Shown: positions 43,842-53,231, counted from the first letter of the stretch. The stretch is 64,000 nucleotides of DNA from Tamilnaduibacter salinus (GCF_003096655.1 NZ_QEKQ01000004.1:186001-250000); one strand, 5' to 3'. Notes: a model not told the origin generated them from the letters alone. Program-made: numbers and translations.

Positions 43842-45266
43842 ATGCGTGGAGTGTTTGACGTCCGTGGTGTGCTGGTTCTGGCGACCGCACTGACACCGGC
43901 GGTGTCCCTGGCCGGTGGGTTTTCCCTCAATGAGCAGAGCGCCAGCGCCATGGGTACGGCCAATGCCGGTGCCGCTGCGAACCCCGAGAACGCGACAACG
44001 GTCTACTTCAACCCGGCCGGTATGACGGAACTGGAAGGCAATCATGTGTCGTTTGGCGCTGCCGTTCTGGATATCACCGGGGATTTCAGAGGGCAGGCGA
44101 CCAATAATGCTGGTCAATCAGTGAACGGTGACGATGGCGGTGATTTTGTCCCGGTTGCGGTCCTTCCAAACGCGTATGCGACCAGTCAGGTCAGCAAGAA
44201 CGTCTCCGTCGGTATTGGTCTTCACGCGCCGTACGGGCTGGCGGCAGACTATGACGACCGCTTCAAGGGCCGGTACTTTGCGGACGAAACAGAGTTGAGG
44301 GTCATCAGCCTGAGCCCGTCCATCGCTGTCACTGATAACAACGGCTTCTCCGCGGGCATCGGTGCGAATCTGATGTACGCGGAGGGCACACTCACCAAGT
44401 TCCAGGACTACAGCGCCCAGGCACCGACGCTGGCGGCGCTACCGGGAGGTCAGCAGTTCCTGAATCAGAGCAATGGGCAGGGTTATGTGGATATCGAGGG
44501 TGATGATCTTGCTCTGACCTTCACAGCGGGCATGCTCTACACCTTCAACGACAACGCAACCACAGTCGGCCTGTCAGCGCGAACCGGCACGGAGCTGGAG
44601 CTGGAAGGCGATGCCACCCTGAGCCCCTACCCGGATACCTCCTCTGCGCTGACAGGTGGCGCTGTACAGAGTGCCACGCTCTCCGAGCAGGTTGTTGTTC
44701 CGCTGGAAGTGCCCGAGAGTCTGACGTTTGGCCTGCGCCACAGCCTGACCGATACCGTGACACTGCTGGCCGGTGGCACCTGGGCGAAATGGAGTCGCTT
44801 CGAAGCGCTGGATGTGATCAGCCGTGAGGAGAACGGGGCGATCTCGGCCATCGGTGATGCCAAGTACGATCCGAAGAACAGCCGTTCCGAAGACTATGTC
44901 GGGCATGTGTCCGAGAACTGGCAGGACACCTGGAGCTACTCGATTGGTGCAGAATGGAAGGCAACATCGGCCTGGACGCTGAAGGCCGGATATAAGCGGG
45001 ACGAGACCCCGGTCAACCCGAACTATATTACGGCCCGGGTGCCGTCAAGCGACCGGGACTGGCTGACCCTGGGGACCCAGTATGCGGATGAATCGTCCGG
45101 CTGGACGGTCGATGTGGCTGCCGGTATTCTTCTGCTGGATCAGGTCACCATCGATGAGCGGGAATACACTGTGAACGATGAGCCGCTGCCCAACAACGCC
45201 AATCTGCAGGGCACGTACGAGCTCGACGCCTGGACGGCAGCCGTGCAGGTCAGCAAGTCGTTCTGA
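43842..45266 (+). CDS. FadL/OmpP1 family outer-membrane transporter
   Basis: A 474-residue long-chain fatty acid or hydrocarbon porin. A signal peptide (VLVLATALTPAVSLAGG) ends so that the mature protein begins GGFSLNEQSASAMGTANAGAA, the typical FadL hatch start, and NPENATTVYFNPAGMT is another family mark. The C terminus WTAAVQVSKSF ends in Phe as expected for barrels inserted by the Bam complex. FadL proteins import fatty acids, and relatives import aromatics or alkanes; the substrate is unresolved. The ATG at 43842 follows GGAG. It stands alone. Confidence 0.92.
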   Translation: MRGVFDVRGVLVLATALTPAVSLAGGFSLNEQSASAMGTANAGAAANPENATTVYFNPAGMTELEGNHVSFGAAVLDITGDFRGQATNNAGQSVNGDDGGDFVPVAVLPNAYATSQVSKNVSVGIGLHAPYGLAADYDDRFKGRYFADETELRVISLSPSIAVTDNNGFSAGIGANLMYAEGTLTKFQDYSAQAPTLAALPGGQQFLNQSNGQGYVDIEGDDLALTFTAGMLYTFNDNATTVGLSARTGTELELEGDATLSPYPDTSSALTGGAVQSATLSEQVVVPLEVPESLTFGLRHSLTDTVTLLAGGTWAKWSRFEALDVISREENGAISAIGDAKYDPKNSRSEDYVGHVSENWQDTWSYSIGAEWKATSAWTLKAGYKRDETPVNPNYITARVPSSDRDWLTLGTQYADESSGWTVDVAAGILLLDQVTIDEREYTVNDEPLPNNANLQGTYELDAWTAAVQVSKSF

Positions 45267-45395
45267 CTCGCCGCCCCCGGTGGTCTCCGGCCCGTTTCCT
45301 GAACGGGCTGCCCATCGGGGCATTCCCCTGCCCGTTTAACCGGCGTCCCTGGCTGACTATACTGCCCTCCCACACTGGACGCCCGGGATTGTGAC

Positions 45396-46364
45396 GTGTC
45401 GCGCCGACTGCTTTGGCTACCAATACTCCTTCTGCTTGGCCTGGCCAGCTTTGTGCTGGCGATGGGGTGGGGCTCGGTGGTCATTGACCCGTTCGCCGCC
45501 GTGAGCGGGCGTCTTCCTGACTGGCAGAGCACGATTCTGTACGACCTGCGCCTGCCCCGGGCCGTAGCCGCGTTCCTGGTCGGTGGGTTGTTGTCGGTGG
45601 CGGGCGTGCTGATGCAGGTATTGCTGCGCAACCCCCTGGCGGAGCCTTATGTGCTCGGCATTTCCGGAGGGGCGGCCGTCGCCGCATTGGGGGCGATCAC
45701 ACTGGGGCTGGGAAGCTGGTGGGTCTCCGGCAGTGCCTTTGCCGGCAGTCTGGTGAGTATGGTGTTGGTGTTTGTCCTCGGCGGTCACGGCGGCTTTGGC
45801 CGGGGCGAACGCCTGCTGCTGACCGGTGTGGTGATCGCAGCAGGCTGGGGTGCGGTGATCAGCCTTTTGCTGGTGCTGGGGCCGGATCAGTCCCTGCGGG
45901 GGATGCTGTTCTGGCTGATGGGCGATCTGTCGCGTGTGGCGTCGCCCGGCTGGGCGCTGGTGCCGCTGGTGCTGGGTGGCGTATTGGCCTTTGCGCTGGC
46001 GCCAGCACTGGATATTCTGGCCCGCGGCGACGATCAGGCGGCCGCGCTTGGTGTTGAAGTCACCCGTGTGCGATGGGCCTGCTACCTGACGGCATCCCTG
46101 TTGACCGCCTGTGCGGTGACACTGGCCGGTCCGATTGGGTTTGTCGGGCTGGTGGTGCCGCACCTGATGCGACAGTGGCTCGGGGCCGGGCATCGGGTAC
46201 TGTTGCCGGCGAGCCTGCTGGCGGGGGGCGCCCTGTTGGTGGTTGCGGACACGGCGGCACGATCGGTCCTGGCGCCACGGCAACTGCCTGTTGGCGTACT
46301 GACGGCGGCGGTCGGTATCCCGTTGTTTCTCTATCTGTTGCGGCGACGGAGCGTGGGCGGATGA
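45396..46364 (+). CDS. btuC: FecCD-type permease, probably vitamin B12 (BtuC)
   Basis: An approximately 322-residue inner-membrane permease of the BtuC/FhuB/FecD family with about ten helices. Family features are LPRAVAAFLVGGLLSVAGVLMQVLLRNPLAEPYVLGISGG and the late GPIGFVGLVVPHLMRQW (the coupling region that contacts the ATPase) and RLAAVGIP-like TAAVGIPLFLYLLRR. It overlaps btuD by 4 bases. Cobalamin is inferred because btuB lies 1.1 kb downstream behind a B12 riboswitch; siderophore uptake remains an alternative. The GTG at 45396 is used; there is no strong ribosome-binding site. No btuF is adjacent. Confidence 0.85.
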   Translation: MSRRLLWLPILLLLGLASFVLAMGWGSVVIDPFAAVSGRLPDWQSTILYDLRLPRAVAAFLVGGLLSVAGVLMQVLLRNPLAEPYVLGISGGAAVAALGAITLGLGSWWVSGSAFAGSLVSMVLVFVLGGHGGFGRGERLLLTGVVIAAGWGAVISLLLVLGPDQSLRGMLFWLMGDLSRVASPGWALVPLVLGGVLAFALAPALDILARGDDQAAALGVEVTRVRWACYLTASLLTACAVTLAGPIGFVGLVVPHLMRQWLGAGHRVLLPASLLAGGALLVVADTAARSVLAPRQLPVGVLTAAVGIPLFLYLLRRRSVGG

Positions 46365-47149
46365 CGATTCCGGAAATGACCCTGACGGCCCTGAACGTGG
46401 GGCGTCGCCAGCCTTTGTTCTCCGAACCGTTGTCACTGTCCACATCGGGTGGGGAGATCTGGGCCGTGCTCGGGGAAAATGGCATCGGTAAGTCGACGCT
46501 GCTGCTGACGCTGGCCGGATTGCTGCCGCCCCTCGCCGGGTCGGTGCGCCTCGGTGATCGCGTGCTCCATCGGGCGCGGCGCCGGTTGGTTGCCCGGGAA
46601 GTCGGTCTGTTGCTTCAGCAACCGAACCTGGATTTCCCGTTCACGGTCCGGGAAGCCGTGGGTGCTGGTCGATTCGCTCATCATTCCGGCTGGGGGGCCA
46701 TCAGCGCGGCCGACCGGCAGGCGATTGATGCGGCACTATCGGACTGTGACCTGATCCGTCTGCAGGATCAGCCGGTCGATCGCCTATCCGGTGGTGAGCA
46801 GCATCGGGTCGCGCTGGCCACCCTGTTCGCCCAGTCTCCCCGCGTCTGCCTGTTCGATGAGCCGGTCAATCACCTGGACCTGCGTCATCGCGCCCGGCTC
46901 ATGAGCCGCATGCGGTTGCTGGCACGGGACGAGAACCGACTCATCATTATGGCGGTCCACGACATCAATATGGCGGCCCGGCTGGCTGATCGGGTGTTAT
47001 TGCTGTATCCCGGTGGCGGGCACGACCATGGTGAGGCCCGGGACATGCTGACCGCGAGCCGCCTGCAACGGGTCTATGACCACCCGTTACGTTCCGTGGA
47101 ATGGCACGGAGAGCGGCTCTGGGTTCCTGAACTCAATCACTGGTCGTGA
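46361..47149 (+). CDS. btuD: ABC transporter ATP-binding protein, probably vitamin B12 (BtuD)
   Basis: A 262-residue ATPase that pairs with the upstream permease. Walker A is GENGIGKSTLLLTLAG, the signature motif is RLSGGEQHRVALA and Walker B is RVCLFDEPVNHLDL, with the switch His in IMAVHDINMAARL, the order typical of FepC/BtuD-type proteins. The start ATG overlaps the btuC stop (ATGA). Codons in the same frame run back through btuC but are not used. It ends 28 bases before the first CTAG of a Family 2 element. Confidence 0.87.
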   Translation: MTIPEMTLTALNVGRRQPLFSEPLSLSTSGGEIWAVLGENGIGKSTLLLTLAGLLPPLAGSVRLGDRVLHRARRRLVAREVGLLLQQPNLDFPFTVREAVGAGRFAHHSGWGAISAADRQAIDAALSDCDLIRLQDQPVDRLSGGEQHRVALATLFAQSPRVCLFDEPVNHLDLRHRARLMSRMRLLARDENRLIIMAVHDINMAARLADRVLLLYPGGGHDHGEARDMLTASRLQRVYDHPLRSVEWHGERLWVPELNHWS

Positions 47150-47177
47150 ATGACACCCAGCGTCTAGCGGGCAGACA

Positions 47178-47347
47178 CTAGGAGTCTGCGCGGTAGAAAG
47201 TCGCACCGCTGCGACCGCCCCACTGCGAGGCCATTTTGAGCGCTCATTTTCGTTACATAGAACCACTATGCGCCTCAAATGACCGTCAAAATGGCCTCGC
47301 ATTGGGACGATCTCGCCTGGCACGATTTCTACCGCGCAGACTCCTAG
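47178..47347. mobile_element. Family 2 palindromic MITE-like element, copy A
   Basis: A 170-bp element with terminal inverted repeats starting CTAGGAGTCTGCGCGGTAGA and ending with its mirror, CTAG at each end. An inner stem joins CGAGGCCATTTTGA with GTCAAAATGGCCTCG and a small hairpin surrounds CATAGAACCACTATG. The right-hand CTAG supplies the TAG stop codon of the gene ending at 47344. It holds no transposase and no credible coding frame. The second copy is at 53895-54063. Confidence 0.88.
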
Positions 47348-47727
47348 ACAGGAACCTCGATCTTTCGCCCGCGGTAGGTAATGGTGCGGGTCCGGGCCGA
47401 GTCGGCCTCGTTGTTGGCAGGCGATTCGGCGGTTGTCTCTTCCGGCTCAGGCATAACGCGTCCGCGATAGACGCGGTGGGGGCGCTCGTCCCCGTCGGTG
47501 CTGTGGTCGTTCAGGGTTGGGCGGGCTTCCAGCAGGCGCTCCCAGAGCTGCTGGAGCTGGCGTGAACGGGACTGGCGGGCATACTGTGCCAGGCGGTGCT
47601 CGAGGTCGTCGTCTGTGAGGTGCAGTTTGACGCCGAACTCCGATTGGATCAGTCGGCGGCACTGATGAACCAGGCGCAGTAATGAATGATCCATCAGCCA
47701 GGTACGATCTGCCTCAGGTGTCACCAT
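47344..47727 (-). CDS. Hypothetical protein with YRG motifs
   Basis: A 127-residue cytoplasmic protein that I cannot assign. The first 70 residues form likely helices (SLLRLVHQCRRLIQSEFGVKLHL and RLAQYARQSRSRQLQQLWERLLEARPTL). The rest is polar and contains two similar short units, HRVYRGRVMPE and ITYRGRKIEVPV, each with YRG, which suggests a repeated strand motif. Comparable small proteins with a YRG tail occur in pseudomonads, but I cannot name a family. GAGGAAG precedes the ATG. The TAG stop is part of the terminal CTAG of the Family 2 element, so insertion did not shorten the frame visibly. It is convergent with btuD. Confidence 0.65.
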   Translation of the reverse strand: MVTPEADRTWLMDHSLLRLVHQCRRLIQSEFGVKLHLTDDDLEHRLAQYARQSRSRQLQQLWERLLEARPTLNDHSTDGDERPHRVYRGRVMPEPEETTAESPANNEADSARTRTITYRGRKIEVPV

Positions 47728-47935
47728 GTTACTTCCTCTCTACCGATGGTGGCGTCGAATCCCGAAGTCGGGATCACGGACAGGATGCGAAAAGCGTGCC
47801 TCCGGTATCGGGCTGTTTTTCGTGGTATTCGTGACCTGTTACGGGGCAGAGGGGCCTCGTTCTGCGCCCTTTTGACGCTGCATCACCGAATTGACGTGAC
47901 GGCGACTACGACATAAAGTGCGCGTCCAACAGATC

Positions 47936-48112
47936 AACAAGGCAGGCGGTGACGGGAAGCTGGTGTGATTCCAGCGCTGCCCCCGCAACGGTAACTGATC
48001 GACCGTCCTGAAGGGCGGTCCTCGGCAACCAGAACCACTGGGGAAACCTGGGAAGGTGGTTGTTGACGTGCATCGCACGGATCAGAAGCCCGGAGACCGG
48101 CCGTCTGCCTCC
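47936..48112 (+). promoter_or_regulatory. Cobalamin riboswitch upstream of btuB
   Basis: The region carries the B12 box GTGATTCCAGCGCTGCCCCC with the following CGCAACGGTAACTG segment, the upstream GGGAAGCTGGTG and the closing GAAGCCCGGAGACCGGCC, all in the right order for a class I/II adenosylcobalamin riboswitch. A possible promoter (TTGACG at 47891, weak -10 CATAAA near 47912) stands before it, and a CCCGTTC/GAACGGG hairpin at about 48116-48135 may be the expression platform. It should switch off btuB when B12 is abundant. The rest of the 520-base gap (47728-47890) shows nothing I can name. Confidence 0.93.
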
Positions 48113-48247
48113 AGCCCGTTCGCATACCGGAACGGGCGGGCCAATGCGGTGTCGCGGAGGGCGTCACCGGTGGTGCGTTCCGGCTGATGGCCTCTCTCGC
48201 CGCCTGTCTCCTCCGTGCCCGTCCATGTGCAGAGAGGAGACATCATC

Positions 48248-50068
48248 GTGACTACCCCCACCCGCCTGTCCCTGGCGATTGCGATCACTCTGGCGCCACT
48301 GGCAGTCGAGGCTGAAGAACTTGACCCCATTGTCGTCACCTCGGCGAAGACCGTCGAAACGGTGAATCAGTCCAATGCCTCGGTCACGACCTTTACCCGG
48401 GAAGACATTGAAAACAGCCCGGCGAACACGCTGGACGAACTGTTGATCGGCATTCCCGGCATTTCGGTGGCCAACTCCGGCGGGTACGGCAAGCAAACAA
48501 GCCTGTTCACCCGAGGTACCGAATCCAACCATACGTTGGTAATGGTGGACGGTGTGCGAATCAACACCGCCCAGGAAGGGGCGGGCCTGATCCAGCACAT
48601 TCCGTTGTCACAGGTTGAGCGTGTCGAAGTCGTGCGTGGCCCCCGTTCCAGTCTATACGGGTCCGATGCGTTGGGTGGTGTGGTCCAGGTGTTCAGCCGC
48701 CGTCCGGACGTGTCGTTTGAAGGCATGACCGAGCTGACGGCGGGAACCGAGGACACCTACGGGATCACTCAGTACCTGGGGGGGGCTCAGGATGGCACGC
48801 GCTGGGACCTGACGGTCAGTGGCCTCCAGACTGGGGGGAACGACGCGCAGAAAGGGTTTGAGCCGGACGATGATGGCTTTGATAACGCGTCCATCAATGG
48901 CGGCTTTGAAAGCCAGGTAACGGACAATGCCGCTGTCGGCGCTCGCCTGTACCAGTCTGAGGGCCGCTACGAATTTGATCAGTCCTCGACGATGGGGGCC
49001 GACAAGAGTGATTTTCTGCAGCGCACGCTCCAGGCCTACACCGATCTGCAGCTGTCGGACCGTACCTCCCTGAATCTCACGCTTTCCGAGGCGACGGAGC
49101 GCCGTCGGGACTATGTGGACGATCAGCCACAGGGCAAAAGCACCATCGGTACTCAGACGAAAGCGTCCGCCACGCTGGACTATGTGGTCCTGGCGAATAT
49201 GGACGCCAAGTTGGGGTTTGAGCGCACTGACGACGACTACGATCAGCCGACTCAACAGGGGGCCTTCGGCCCCACCCCAGCGATCGACGAAGAGCGATTC
49301 AACAACGCTGTATTCGGGCAGTTGCTGGGCGGCTGGAAGGCCTTTTCCTACCAGTTGGGTCTGCGCCACGACAACAACGAACAGTTCGGTGAGCATACGA
49401 CCGGCAATGCGGTGATTGGTTACGAGATCACGCCGGCGGCCAAGCCCTATGCCAGCTACGGGACGGCGTTTGTGACGCCCACATTTGTCGATCTTTACTT
49501 CCCGGGGTTCAGCAACCCGAACCTCGACCCGGAGCAAGGCGAGACGGCTGAAATCGGCTTGAAAGGCAGCGGCGATCACTGGCGCTACAGCATCGCCGCC
49601 TTCTATTCCGAGATTGAGGATCTGATTGTGTTCCCGGGTTCTCAGCCGGAGAACGTGGACTCCAGCTACATCCGGGGTGGCGAAGCGAGCGTTGCCTATG
49701 ACTGGAACCAGTGGTGGTTCGAACTGGCTGCCGGTTACACGCGCGCGGTCAACGCTGACAGTGACGAGCAGTTGATCCGGCGCCCCAAGTGGAGTGGCCG
49801 CGCCTCGGCGCGCTATGAGATCAGCGACGTCAGCCTGCGGGCCGATGTGCGCAGTCAGGGCCACAGCCATGACACGGACTTTGCTGCCTTCCAGCGTGTG
49901 CGCATGGCCGGCTTTGCGGTGACGGACCTCTCCGCCTCCTGGAAGGTCCGGGATGGGGTTGAACTTGAAGCGAAAGCCAGGAATGTCTTCGATCAGGAAG
50001 CCGAAACGGTGTTCGGTTACAACGACCGCGGACGGCTGGTGACGGCGACCATTCGGTTCCGGTATTGA
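48248..50068 (+). CDS. btuB: TonB-dependent vitamin B12 receptor BtuB
   Basis: Outer-membrane receptor for cobalamin, about 606 residues. After a signal peptide (SLAIAITLAPLAVEAEE) comes the TonB box region DPIVVTSAKT. A plug domain follows (TLDELLIGIPGISVANSGGYGKQTSLFTRG, then VEVVRGPRSSLYGSDALGGVVQ), then a 22-strand barrel ending in aromatic TATIRFRY. The upstream cobalamin riboswitch makes the substrate almost certain. I chose the GTG at 48248 because GAGAGGAG lies nine bases before it. Codons upstream in frame belong to the leader. With btuC-btuD upstream it forms a near-complete B12 uptake set. Confidence 0.94.
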   Translation: MTTPTRLSLAIAITLAPLAVEAEELDPIVVTSAKTVETVNQSNASVTTFTREDIENSPANTLDELLIGIPGISVANSGGYGKQTSLFTRGTESNHTLVMVDGVRINTAQEGAGLIQHIPLSQVERVEVVRGPRSSLYGSDALGGVVQVFSRRPDVSFEGMTELTAGTEDTYGITQYLGGAQDGTRWDLTVSGLQTGGNDAQKGFEPDDDGFDNASINGGFESQVTDNAAVGARLYQSEGRYEFDQSSTMGADKSDFLQRTLQAYTDLQLSDRTSLNLTLSEATERRRDYVDDQPQGKSTIGTQTKASATLDYVVLANMDAKLGFERTDDDYDQPTQQGAFGPTPAIDEERFNNAVFGQLLGGWKAFSYQLGLRHDNNEQFGEHTTGNAVIGYEITPAAKPYASYGTAFVTPTFVDLYFPGFSNPNLDPEQGETAEIGLKGSGDHWRYSIAAFYSEIEDLIVFPGSQPENVDSSYIRGGEASVAYDWNQWWFELAAGYTRAVNADSDEQLIRRPKWSGRASARYEISDVSLRADVRSQGHSHDTDFAAFQRVRMAGFAVTDLSASWKVRDGVELEAKARNVFDQEAETVFGYNDRGRLVTATIRFRY

Positions 50069-50132
50069 GCCGGCCGGTCGCCGCGACGGATGTCGAGGGA
50101 AATAGAGCGGTTTATACCGCGGGGCGCATTGT

Positions 50133-52844
50133 TCAATGCGCCTCGTCCCAGTTATCCCCCACGCCCGCATCCACCAAGAGCGGCACGTCCAGATCAGCGG
50201 CCTTGCTCATCCGCTGGGTAAGGTTCTCGATCACGTCATCCAGGGCGGTTTCACGCACTTCCAGAATCAGCTCGTCGTGCACCTGCATGATCATCTGGGC
50301 GTCCTCCGGATGGTGGTCCATCAGCCAGTGATCCACATCCACCATGGCCCGTTTGATGATGTCGGCGGCCGTGCCCTGCATGGGGGCGTTAATCGCCGTG
50401 CGTTCGGCAGCCTGGCGCATCTGGTGGTTGCGGGCGCCGATATCGGGCAGGTAAAGGCGTCGGCCAAACAGGGTTTCCACATACCCCTGTTCGTGCGCCT
50501 GTTGGCGGATGTTATCCATGTAACGGGCGACCCCCGGATAGCGCTCAAAATACTGGTCGACGTACTGCTGCGCCTCGTTGCGTTCAATGCCAAGCTGCCG
50601 CGACAGGCCCCAGGCCGACATGCCGTAGATGAGCCCGAAGTTGATCGCCTTGGCACTGCGGCGCTGGTCACCGGTAACGTCAGCGAGCGGGGTATCGAAC
50701 ACCTCGGACGCCGTGGCGCGGTGGATGTCCTTGCCCTCCGCAAACGCGGTCAGCAGTCCCTCGTCGCCGGACAGGTGCGCCATGATGCGCAGTTCGATCT
50801 GCGAGTAGTCGGCGGCGACCAGCTTGAATCCCTCCGGGGCAATAAAGGCCTGCCGGATACGCCGGCCCTGCTCGGTGCGAATGGGAATGTTCTGAAGATT
50901 CGGCTCCGAGGAGGAGAGGCGCCCCGTGGCCGCGATGGCCTGATGATACGAGGTGTGGACGCGGCTGGTGTTGCCGTGAATCATTTCCGGCAGCCGGTCG
51001 GTGTAGGTGGACTTGAGTTTGCTCAGGCTGCGGTGCTCGAGAATCAGGTGTGGCAGTTGGTAGTCGTGTGCCAGCTCCTGCAATACCGGCTCGGCGGTTG
51101 ACGGGGCACCTTTGGGTGTCTTGCGGATCACCGGCAGTCCCAGCTTCTCGTAGAAAATGGCCTGAAGCTGTTTGGGCGAACCGAGGTTGAACGTTTCGCC
51201 AGCCTCCTCATGGGCCTCCTTCTCCAGCTCCGCCATGCGAGTGGCCAGTTCCTGACTCTGACGGGCCAGTGTGTCGGCGCTGATCAGGGCGCCGCGCTGC
51301 TCCATCCGGGACAGTACCGGGACCAATGGCATGTCGATGGCGGTATAGACGGATTCGAGCGAGGCGGTTTCCTTCAGGCGCGGGCGCAGGGTGCGGTGCA
51401 GCCGTATCGTGATGTCCGCGTCCTCGGCTGCATAGGGGCCGGCCTGCTCCAGGTCGATCTGGTTGAAGGTCAGCTGTTTGGCGCCCTTGCCGGCGATGGT
51501 TTCGAATTTGGTGGTGGTCTGCCCCAGGTACTTCTGTGCCAGGCTGTCCATGTCATGCCGGGTGCCCACCGAGTCCAGCACATAGGACTCCAGCATCGTG
51601 TCGTCGGCAATGCCCCGCAGTGTGATGCCGTGATTGGCCAGCACGTTCATGTCGTATTTCAGGTTCTGGCCGACTTTACGTCGCTCCGCGTCTTCGAGCA
51701 GCGGGCGGAGGCTGGCCAGCACCTTCTCTCTGTCGAGCTGATCCGGCGCTCCCAGATAGTCGTGGGCCAGTGGCACGTAGGCCGCTTCGCCGGGGGTCAC
51801 CGCAAAAGAAACGCCAACGATGGCCGCCTCCATGTAATTGAGGCTGGTGGTTTCGGTGTCGAAGGCGAATTCGCCGGCCTCCTTGAGTGCTGTCAGCCAG
51901 GTCTCGAACGCAGCCTGTTCGGTCACGATGTCGTAGCGGGTTTCCTTTGGGGCATCCGGCGTGTTGCCGGGCGTGTCACGTCCATCGCCACTGAGTTCCT
52001 CAATCCAGGAGCGGAACTCCATCTGCCGGAACCAGTCCAGCAACTGCTCGTGGTTGGGAGCCCGCTCGGCGACCTCGTCGATCCCAAAGTCGAGCGTGAC
52101 GTCCGTACGGATGGTGGCCAGATCGCGGCTGAGCGGGAGTGTTGCCTTCGCGGCTCGCAGATTCTCGCCGATCTTGCCCTTGATGGCGTCGGCGTTCTCC
52201 ATGACCGCGTCGAGGCTCTCATACTGCTGGAGCCATTTGGCCGCGGTCTTCGGCCCGCATTTTTCCACCCCCGGTATGTTGTCGACTTTGTCGCCAACCA
52301 GGGCGAGGTAGTCGATGATCTGTCCGGGGCCAACACCGAATTTCTCGTAGACACCATCGCGGTCCATCCGGGTTTCGGTCATGGTGTTGACCAGCGTCAC
52401 GTGATCGCTGACCAGCTGCGCCATGTCCTTGTCGCCGGTGGAGATCACAACGTCGATTCCCTGTTCGGTGGCCTGGCGGGCGAGGGTGCCGATCACATCG
52501 TCAGCCTCCACGCCGGGAACGATCAGCAGCGGGTGCCCCATGGCCTCAATGATCGCGTGAATGGGCTCAATCTGCTCGGCCAGGTCGTCCGGCATGGGTG
52601 GACGATTGGCTTTGTAGTCCTCGAACATCTCGTGGCGGAAGGTCTTGCCTTTGGCATCGAACACGACCACGACGCGGGAACCGGGGAAATCCTGATCCAG
52701 ACGACGGATCATGTTCACCACGCCCTTGACGGCTCCGGTGGGCTGTCCGGCGCTGTTGGTCAGCGGGGGCAGGGCATGGTAGGCGCGGAAGAGATAGGAA
52801 GAGCCGTCCACAAGGACGATGGGGGCCGTGTCGTTCTGGCTCAT
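50133..52844 (-). CDS. polA: DNA polymerase I
   Basis: A 903-residue repair and Okazaki-fragment-processing polymerase. The 5'-3' exonuclease domain (1-290) includes VVVFDAKGKTFRHEMFEDYKANRP, VEADDVIGTLA and STGDKDMAQLV. The 3'-5' exonuclease domain (about 300-500) keeps FAFDTETTSLNYM, so proofreading is intact, unlike in Taq. The polymerase domain shows motif A VAADYSQIELRIMAHLSGDE, motif B RRSAKAINFGLIYGMSAWGL and motif C MIMQVHDELILEV. It is divergent from the DUF2782 gene, the same arrangement as in Pseudomonas. Confidence 0.97.
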   Translation of the reverse strand: MSQNDTAPIVLVDGSSYLFRAYHALPPLTNSAGQPTGAVKGVVNMIRRLDQDFPGSRVVVVFDAKGKTFRHEMFEDYKANRPPMPDDLAEQIEPIHAIIEAMGHPLLIVPGVEADDVIGTLARQATEQGIDVVISTGDKDMAQLVSDHVTLVNTMTETRMDRDGVYEKFGVGPGQIIDYLALVGDKVDNIPGVEKCGPKTAAKWLQQYESLDAVMENADAIKGKIGENLRAAKATLPLSRDLATIRTDVTLDFGIDEVAERAPNHEQLLDWFRQMEFRSWIEELSGDGRDTPGNTPDAPKETRYDIVTEQAAFETWLTALKEAGEFAFDTETTSLNYMEAAIVGVSFAVTPGEAAYVPLAHDYLGAPDQLDREKVLASLRPLLEDAERRKVGQNLKYDMNVLANHGITLRGIADDTMLESYVLDSVGTRHDMDSLAQKYLGQTTTKFETIAGKGAKQLTFNQIDLEQAGPYAAEDADITIRLHRTLRPRLKETASLESVYTAIDMPLVPVLSRMEQRGALISADTLARQSQELATRMAELEKEAHEEAGETFNLGSPKQLQAIFYEKLGLPVIRKTPKGAPSTAEPVLQELAHDYQLPHLILEHRSLSKLKSTYTDRLPEMIHGNTSRVHTSYHQAIAATGRLSSSEPNLQNIPIRTEQGRRIRQAFIAPEGFKLVAADYSQIELRIMAHLSGDEGLLTAFAEGKDIHRATASEVFDTPLADVTGDQRRSAKAINFGLIYGMSAWGLSRQLGIERNEAQQYVDQYFERYPGVARYMDNIRQQAHEQGYVETLFGRRLYLPDIGARNHQMRQAAERTAINAPMQGTAADIIKRAMVDVDHWLMDHHPEDAQMIMQVHDELILEVRETALDDVIENLTQRMSKAADLDVPLLVDAGVGDNWDEAH

Positions 52845-52925
52845 AGGTAATCGAATCCCAGTGTGTCAGAGTGATTGGGCTGTATAATAACAGTCAACGA
52901 CCACCCGAGAATGTCTGAGGTGACC

Positions 52926-53231
52926 ATGCGTGCGGTTCGTGGCCTTTTCGCTCTTTTACTACTCCTGCCATTGGTCGCGTCTGCCCAGGACAGCGGCAAC
53001 AATGCCGTCCGGGCGTCCGACTATCCGCCGGCCTCGGAGGGGCGGGTCGTTATACGCCCGGGCGAGGACAAAACCTATTACGAGTACCGGGTGGGCGGCG
53101 AGATTCGCGAAATTCGGGTGGAGCCAGATGTGGGGCCCGTCTATTACCTCGTCCCCGCCAAAGATGGCGAGTACATCCGCCAGGACGGCTCCCAGATGGT
53201 GGTGCCGAGCTGGGTGATCTTTGAGTGGTAG
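52926..53231 (+). CDS. Exported DUF2782 family protein
   Basis: A 101-residue periplasmic protein with a signal peptide (FALLLLLPLVASAQD, cleavage about residue 21). The mature part holds the DUF2782 pattern: RVVIRPGEDKTYYEYRVGGE and IREIRVEPDVGPVYYLVP, ending with PSWVIFEW. Gammaproteobacteria commonly carry it next to polA, as here. Its function is unknown; a small beta-sandwich is likely. The ATG at 52926 has GAGGT five bases upstream. Confidence 0.9.
   Translation: MRAVRGLFALLLLLPLVASAQDSGNNAVRASDYPPASEGRVVIRPGEDKTYYEYRVGGEIREIRVEPDVGPVYYLVPAKDGEYIRQDGSQMVVPSWVIFEW

Noticed and set aside
47236-47565. Open frame starting in Family 2 and running into the neighbouring gene
   Set aside because: It is antisense to the gene at 47344, crosses the element boundary, and its element part is not kept in frame in copy B.
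50126-50147. GC-rich hairpin at the polA stop as a terminator
   Set aside because: The stem is good but no T run follows on either strand, so it is not listed as an intrinsic terminator.
51210-52850. Long open frame antisense to polA
   Set aside because: It shadows polA over its full length and carries no recognisable domain. The same applies to long frames opposite btuB (48653-50170) and pilU (42222-43616).
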